Shown here piece by piece: positions 60,832 to 64,000 of a stretch of 64,000 nt of DNA. Both the position numbers and the translations under genes were made by a program. How positions within the stretch are numbered: position 1 is the first letter of the stretch; each line of letters opens with the position of its first letter. Source of the stretch: Bradyrhizobium mercantei (GTDB taxonomy: Bacteria; Pseudomonadota; Alphaproteobacteria; Rhizobiales; Xanthobacteraceae); the NCBI RefSeq assembly GCF_001982635.1, contig NZ_MKFI01000008.1, positions 387,957 to 451,956 on the forward strand, written 5' to 3'. The notes beneath the pieces were generated by a model. It searched no databases. It was not told where the DNA came from and saw only the letters and a list, made by a program, of their open reading frames with translations.

Positions 60832-61704
60832 TCACCGCGCGGCGGACGCAACCGCTTTCAGCACATGCAGCGCGGCGCCGGCGCGTGCGACTGGCGCAGT
60901 ACTCGGCTGATAGAGCCCCCGGCGGTCGGGATAGGGCCTGAACAAATTGGTGATGCCGACCACGGATTCCGCGGCGCCAAGCGCCAGCACGCCGTCGGGC
61001 TCGAGCATCCCTGCGATCTTGCCGAAGATCGAGGCCTTGGTCTGCTGATCGAAATAGATCAGCACATTGCGGCAGAAGATCACGTCGAAGGTGCCGAGAT
61101 GCGAGATGTCCTGCAGCAGATTGAGCTGGCGGTGCTGCACCATGCCGCGAATATCGGCGTTGAGCTGCCACATCTCGCCCTTCTGCACGAAATACTTGAC
61201 CAGCAGCTGGATCGGCAGGCCGCGCTGCACCTCGAACTGGCTGAACAGGCCGGCCTTGGATTTTTCCAGCACCGCCTGCGAGAGGTCGGTGGCGATGATC
61301 TCGAACCGCCAGCCGGTGAACAGCGCGGTCATTTCCTTCAGCAACATCGCGATCGAATACGGCTCCTGCCCGGTCGACGATGCCGCGCACCAGATGCGCA
61401 GGCTGCGGCGCCCGGCACGCGCCTGCGCGAGCGCCGGCAGCACCGCTTCCTTCAGATGATCGAACGGAATCTTGTCGCGGAAGAAGAAGGTCTCGTTGGT
61501 GGTCATCGCCTCGACCACCTCCGACGTCAGCATCTCGGCGCCGCCCTTCATCCGCAGCACGAGCGCGGCAATCCCGGCGAGATTCGACCGGCGCGCCAGG
61601 GGCAGCAGGCGGCTCTCGACGAGATACTGCTTGTCGGCGGACAGATCGAGGCCGGAACGTTCCTTCAGCAGCTTACGCAGATACTCATAGTCCAGCGGCG
61701 TCAC
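60832..61704 (-). CDS. cheR: Chemotaxis protein methyltransferase CheR
   Basis: A 290-aa SAM-dependent enzyme that methylates glutamates on chemoreceptors. The N-terminal helical domain has LDYEYLRKLLKERSGLDLSA; the SAM domain has TTNETFFFRD and IWCAASSTGQEPYSIAMLL (motif I) and FDVIFCRNVLIYFD. GTG 61704 overlaps the cheB stop as GTGA and has GGAG upstream. Last gene of the che operon. Confidence 0.94.
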   Translation of the reverse strand: MTPLDYEYLRKLLKERSGLDLSADKQYLVESRLLPLARRSNLAGIAALVLRMKGGAEMLTSEVVEAMTTNETFFFRDKIPFDHLKEAVLPALAQARAGRRSLRIWCAASSTGQEPYSIAMLLKEMTALFTGWRFEIIATDLSQAVLEKSKAGLFSQFEVQRGLPIQLLVKYFVQKGEMWQLNADIRGMVQHRQLNLLQDISHLGTFDVIFCRNVLIYFDQQTKASIFGKIAGMLEPDGVLALGAAESVVGITNLFRPYPDRRGLYQPSTAPVARAGAALHVLKAVASAAR

Positions 61705-62867
61705 GAACGGTCTCCCGCAAACACGCGAACAAGCTTCGGTGCGATCTGATTGAGCGGCAGCACGGCGGCGCAGATGCCGGCGTTGACCGCGGCGCCGGGC
61801 ATGCCCCACACCACGCTGGTCGCTTCGTCCTGGGCGATCACGCTGCCGCCGGCGGCGACGATGTCCTTGCCGCCGCGCATGCCGTCCGAGCCCATGCCGG
61901 TCAGGATCACCGACATGATGCTGCCCTGCCAGACATCGATCGCCGAGGTGAACATCGGATCCACCGCGGGCTTGCAGAAATTGACCGGCGGCCCGTCGTC
62001 GAGCGCGATGGTGGCATCGATGCCGTGGCGGGCGATGCGCATGTGGCGGCCGCCGGGCGCCAGATAGATCTGGCCCGGCTTGATGGTCTCGCCGTCGATC
62101 CCCTCATGCGCCGGCCGCTTGCTGGTGCGCGCCAGATGCTCGGCGAGAATGGTGGTGAAGGTCGGCGGCATGTGCTGGGTGATCAGCACCGGCACGCGGT
62201 CGATCACCGGGCCGATCTCCGCGACCAGCGACATCAGCGCCTGCGGGCCGCCGGTCGACGAGCCGATCAGCAGCACCTTCGGCTGCAACAGGCCGAACGA
62301 ACGGCGCGCGATTTGGGCCGGCGCGACGTGCGCGGCGGCAGGAGCCACCGTGCGCGCTCTGTCGAGGCCCGGCGCAAGCGGCGGGCTCGCCGTCGTGTGC
62401 ACGGTGTTGCGCCGCGCCTTGGCGCCGAGATGACGGATCTTCTGGATCAGATCGTGGCGGAAGGTTTCCGCGGCGGTGGCCTCGCGCGTGCTCTCCGGCT
62501 TCGGGATGTAGTCGGACGCGCCGAGCGACAGCGCCTTCAGGCTGATCTCCGCGTTGCGGCGGGTCAGCGTCGAGGCCATGATGATGATGAGATCGCGCTT
62601 CTTCGCCAGGAGCTGCGGCAGCGCCGAGATGCCGTCGAGGTCGGGCATCTCGATATCGAGCACCGCGACGTCGGGGTTGATGCGCTCGAGCTGGTTGACG
62701 GCATCGAGGCCGGTACGCAGCGAAGCCACCACCTCCATGTCGGGCTCGGCGCCGATCCAGCGCGAGATCATCCCGCGGATCACCACGGAATCGTCGACCA
62801 CCATCACCCGCACCTTGTCGGAACGGGTCGATGTCGGAACCGCAGTACTTGTCAACGCAACACTCAT
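61701..62867 (-). CDS. cheB: Protein-glutamate methylesterase/deamidase CheB
   Basis: A 388-aa protein with an N-terminal receiver (about 18-135, phosphoacceptor Asp71), a linker, and a C-terminal methylesterase domain (about 200-388). The catalytic triad is visible in LIGSSTGGPQALM (Ser), TQHMPPTFT (His) and GMGSDGMRGG (Asp). It removes methyl groups from receptors when phosphorylated by CheA. It overlaps cheR by 4 bp and lies 75 bp downstream of cheY. Confidence 0.95.
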   Translation of the reverse strand: MSVALTSTAVPTSTRSDKVRVMVVDDSVVIRGMISRWIGAEPDMEVVASLRTGLDAVNQLERINPDVAVLDIEMPDLDGISALPQLLAKKRDLIIIMASTLTRRNAEISLKALSLGASDYIPKPESTREATAAETFRHDLIQKIRHLGAKARRNTVHTTASPPLAPGLDRARTVAPAAAHVAPAQIARRSFGLLQPKVLLIGSSTGGPQALMSLVAEIGPVIDRVPVLITQHMPPTFTTILAEHLARTSKRPAHEGIDGETIKPGQIYLAPGGRHMRIARHGIDATIALDDGPPVNFCKPAVDPMFTSAIDVWQGSIMSVILTGMGSDGMRGGKDIVAAGGSVIAQDEATSVVWGMPGAAVNAGICAAVLPLNQIAPKLVRVFAGDRS

Positions 62868-62942
62868 GACTTCACCAGCGACGCAACACGACGCATAACA
62901 ACCGTTGAGCCGAAGGCTTCTGCCGCCGGATCGAACAGGAAC

Positions 62943-63308
62943 TTAAATGAGACCGACTTCCTGGAACTTCGCAGTGACGATGTCCCGGTCGAACGGCTTC
63001 ATGATGTATTCATTGGCACCGGCATGCAGCGCGCGCGCGATATGCGCGACGTCATTCTCGGTGGTGCAGAACACGACCTTGGGCTGATCGCCGCCGGGCA
63101 TGCGGCGGAGATTGCCGAGAAACTCGTAGCCGTCCATGACCGGCATGTTCCAGTCGAGCAGCACGGCTTCCGGCATCGCGCGCTTGCAGGCTTCGAGCGC
63201 CTTGGCGCCGTCCTCGGCCTCGACGATCGTGAAATCGAGCCCTTCCAGGATGCGGCGGGCGACCTTGCGAATGACGCTTGAGTCATCGACAACAAGACAG
63301 GTTCTCAT
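62943..63308 (-). CDS. cheY: Chemotaxis response regulator CheY
   Basis: A 121-aa single receiver domain. The acidic pocket (VVDDSS, 7-10), phosphoacceptor Asp52 (LLDWNMPVMDGYEFL), a Thr in the switch strand (CTTEND) and the MKPFD Lys are present. It signals to the flagellar motor or, in alphaproteobacteria, may act as a phosphate sink. It lies between cheW and cheB. Confidence 0.93.
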   Translation of the reverse strand: MRTCLVVDDSSVIRKVARRILEGLDFTIVEAEDGAKALEACKRAMPEAVLLDWNMPVMDGYEFLGNLRRMPGGDQPKVVFCTTENDVAHIARALHAGANEYIMKPFDRDIVTAKFQEVGLI

Positions 63309-63371
63309 CTGCGACCTCTACTTCCTCATCCCCGGTGGGATGTTTCAGTTCTTCAGTTCTAGCGGCCCGTC

Positions 63372-63845
63372 TCAGGCCGCTTTGGCATCAGGCACCAGTT
63401 CGAGCACGCGATCGACATCGAGGACGACCATGAGCTGGCCGTCGAGGCGGTGGACGCCGCCGGCGAGCTTGGCCATGCGGGGATCGAGGTTGACCGGATT
63501 GTCCTCGCGGCCGTCGTCGGGCAGCCGCAGCACTTCGCCGATCTGGTCGATCAGAAGACCGTAGGATTCGCCGCGCTGGTCGACGCCGACCGCCATCGGC
63601 AGCTTGCCGTCATCGGCCTTCGGCAGCCCGAGTCGGGCCCGCATGTCGACCACGGTGACGATGCGGCCGCGCAGATTGAGCACGCCGGCGATCTCGCTCG
63701 AGGCCAGCGGCACCCGCGTCAGCCGCTCCGGCATGAACACGTCCTGCACCCGCGAGATCGGCAGGCCGAACAGCTGCCCGCCGATCACCGCGGTGACGTA
63801 TTCGGCCATCGCGCCTTCGCTCATCTCGGTCTTGCTGGTCATCAA
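63372..63845 (-). CDS. cheW: Chemotaxis coupling protein CheW
   Basis: A 157-aa adaptor with the two SH3-like beta-barrels of CheW (VTAVIGGQLFGLPISRVQDV, LNLRGRIVTVVDMRARLGLP, MVLDVDRVLELV). It couples receptors to CheA. It begins 19 bp after the cheA stop and ends 63 bp before cheY. Confidence 0.94.
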   Translation of the reverse strand: MMTSKTEMSEGAMAEYVTAVIGGQLFGLPISRVQDVFMPERLTRVPLASSEIAGVLNLRGRIVTVVDMRARLGLPKADDGKLPMAVGVDQRGESYGLLIDQIGEVLRLPDDGREDNPVNLDPRMAKLAGGVHRLDGQLMVVLDVDRVLELVPDAKAA

Positions 63846-63864
63846 TCCCCGTCCTTATCCCGTG

Positions 63865-64000
63865 TCATGCGGCCCGGCGCAGCTCGGCGGTCTGCTCTTT
63901 CAGCGCCGCGATCAGCCCGGGACGATCAAATTTTGCCACGTAGTCGTGGAAGCCGGCCTGCCGGCCGCGCTCGATCGCCGCCGGCGACACCATCGCCGAC
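63865..64000 (-). CDS. cheA: Hybrid chemotaxis kinase CheA, C-terminal receiver fragment
   Basis: The last 44 codons of a gene that enters from the right edge and is read leftward. The peptide SPAAIERGRQAGFHDYVAKF, then DRPGLIAALKEQT, is the end of a receiver domain (alpha4-beta5-alpha5 with the conserved Lys), not the CheW-like end of a plain CheA. A CheA-receiver fusion directly before cheW is usual in Bradyrhizobium relatives. The rest is outside the window. Confidence 0.72.
   Translation of the reverse strand, partial: SAMVSPAAIERGRQAGFHDYVAKFDRPGLIAALKEQTAELRRAA

Noticed and set aside
59521..61749. A 742-aa plus-strand frame spanning the synthetase gene, repeat C and cheR
   Set aside because: It crosses a convergent gene boundary and a noncoding repeat; both covered genes have clear families in other frames.

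Overview
The window looks like chromosomal DNA of a Bradyrhizobium-type alphaproteobacterium. It is GC-rich, it encodes the short-leader porin typical of Bradyrhizobiaceae, it carries ctrA next to fliI/fliJ and a che operon ending the window, and it contains several families of palindromic intergenic repeats, some seen twice here. One EcfG-type general-stress promoter is also visible. No rRNA, tRNA, CRISPR array, insertion sequence or prophage was recognised.

Positions 1-3.4 kb hold a catabolic operon: the C-terminus of a ring-hydroxylating dioxygenase alpha subunit, its beta subunit, a Rieske ferredoxin, an MFS uptake carrier and a MarR regulator, joined by short overlaps. An AraC regulator, a DUF2066 protein, a quinone-oxidoreductase-like dehydrogenase, an enoyl-CoA hydratase, a gamma-glutamyltransferase homologue and small enzymes follow to 11.4 kb, interrupted by two palindromic repeats. 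From 11.5 to 14.2 kb an OhrR-like regulator faces a GST/cupin/monooxygenase operon. From 14.2 to 18.7 kb there is a large zinc-ribbon/adenylate-cyclase/ATPase/TPR protein, a hypothetical protein and a methyltransferase.

The 18.8-36.2 kb stretch is mostly amine, amino-acid and purine-like oxidation: an amino-acid ABC transporter with a PuuB-like FAD oxidase and a divergent XRE-cupin regulator; a three-subunit molybdenum hydroxylase with a divergent TetR regulator and a likely operator; a lone RND permease; and DadA plus an omega-transaminase with a second divergent XRE-cupin regulator. From 36.4 to 49.9 kb the content is accessory: an SGNH hydrolase, an LprI-like protein, an alpha/beta-hydrolase without its usual serine, MarR regulators, a porin, an MFS carrier, small hypotheticals and a PAS-GGDEF-EAL protein. 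A probable small RNA with an anti-Shine-Dalgarno segment lies beside the porin gene and is the most interesting unannotated element.

From 50 kb to the end the theme is motility and cell cycle: flhA, an EcfG-controlled small membrane protein, an ECF sigma/anti-sigma pair, fliI-fliJ, ctrA, a DUF350/Ser-rich/glutathionylspermidine-synthase-like operon, and a chemotaxis operon cheA-cheW-cheY-cheB-cheR read on the minus strand. CtrA-like boxes precede flhA and lie between fliI and ctrA, which fits CtrA control of flagellar genes.

All functional names come from reading the translated sequence and remembered family features. No database search was run.
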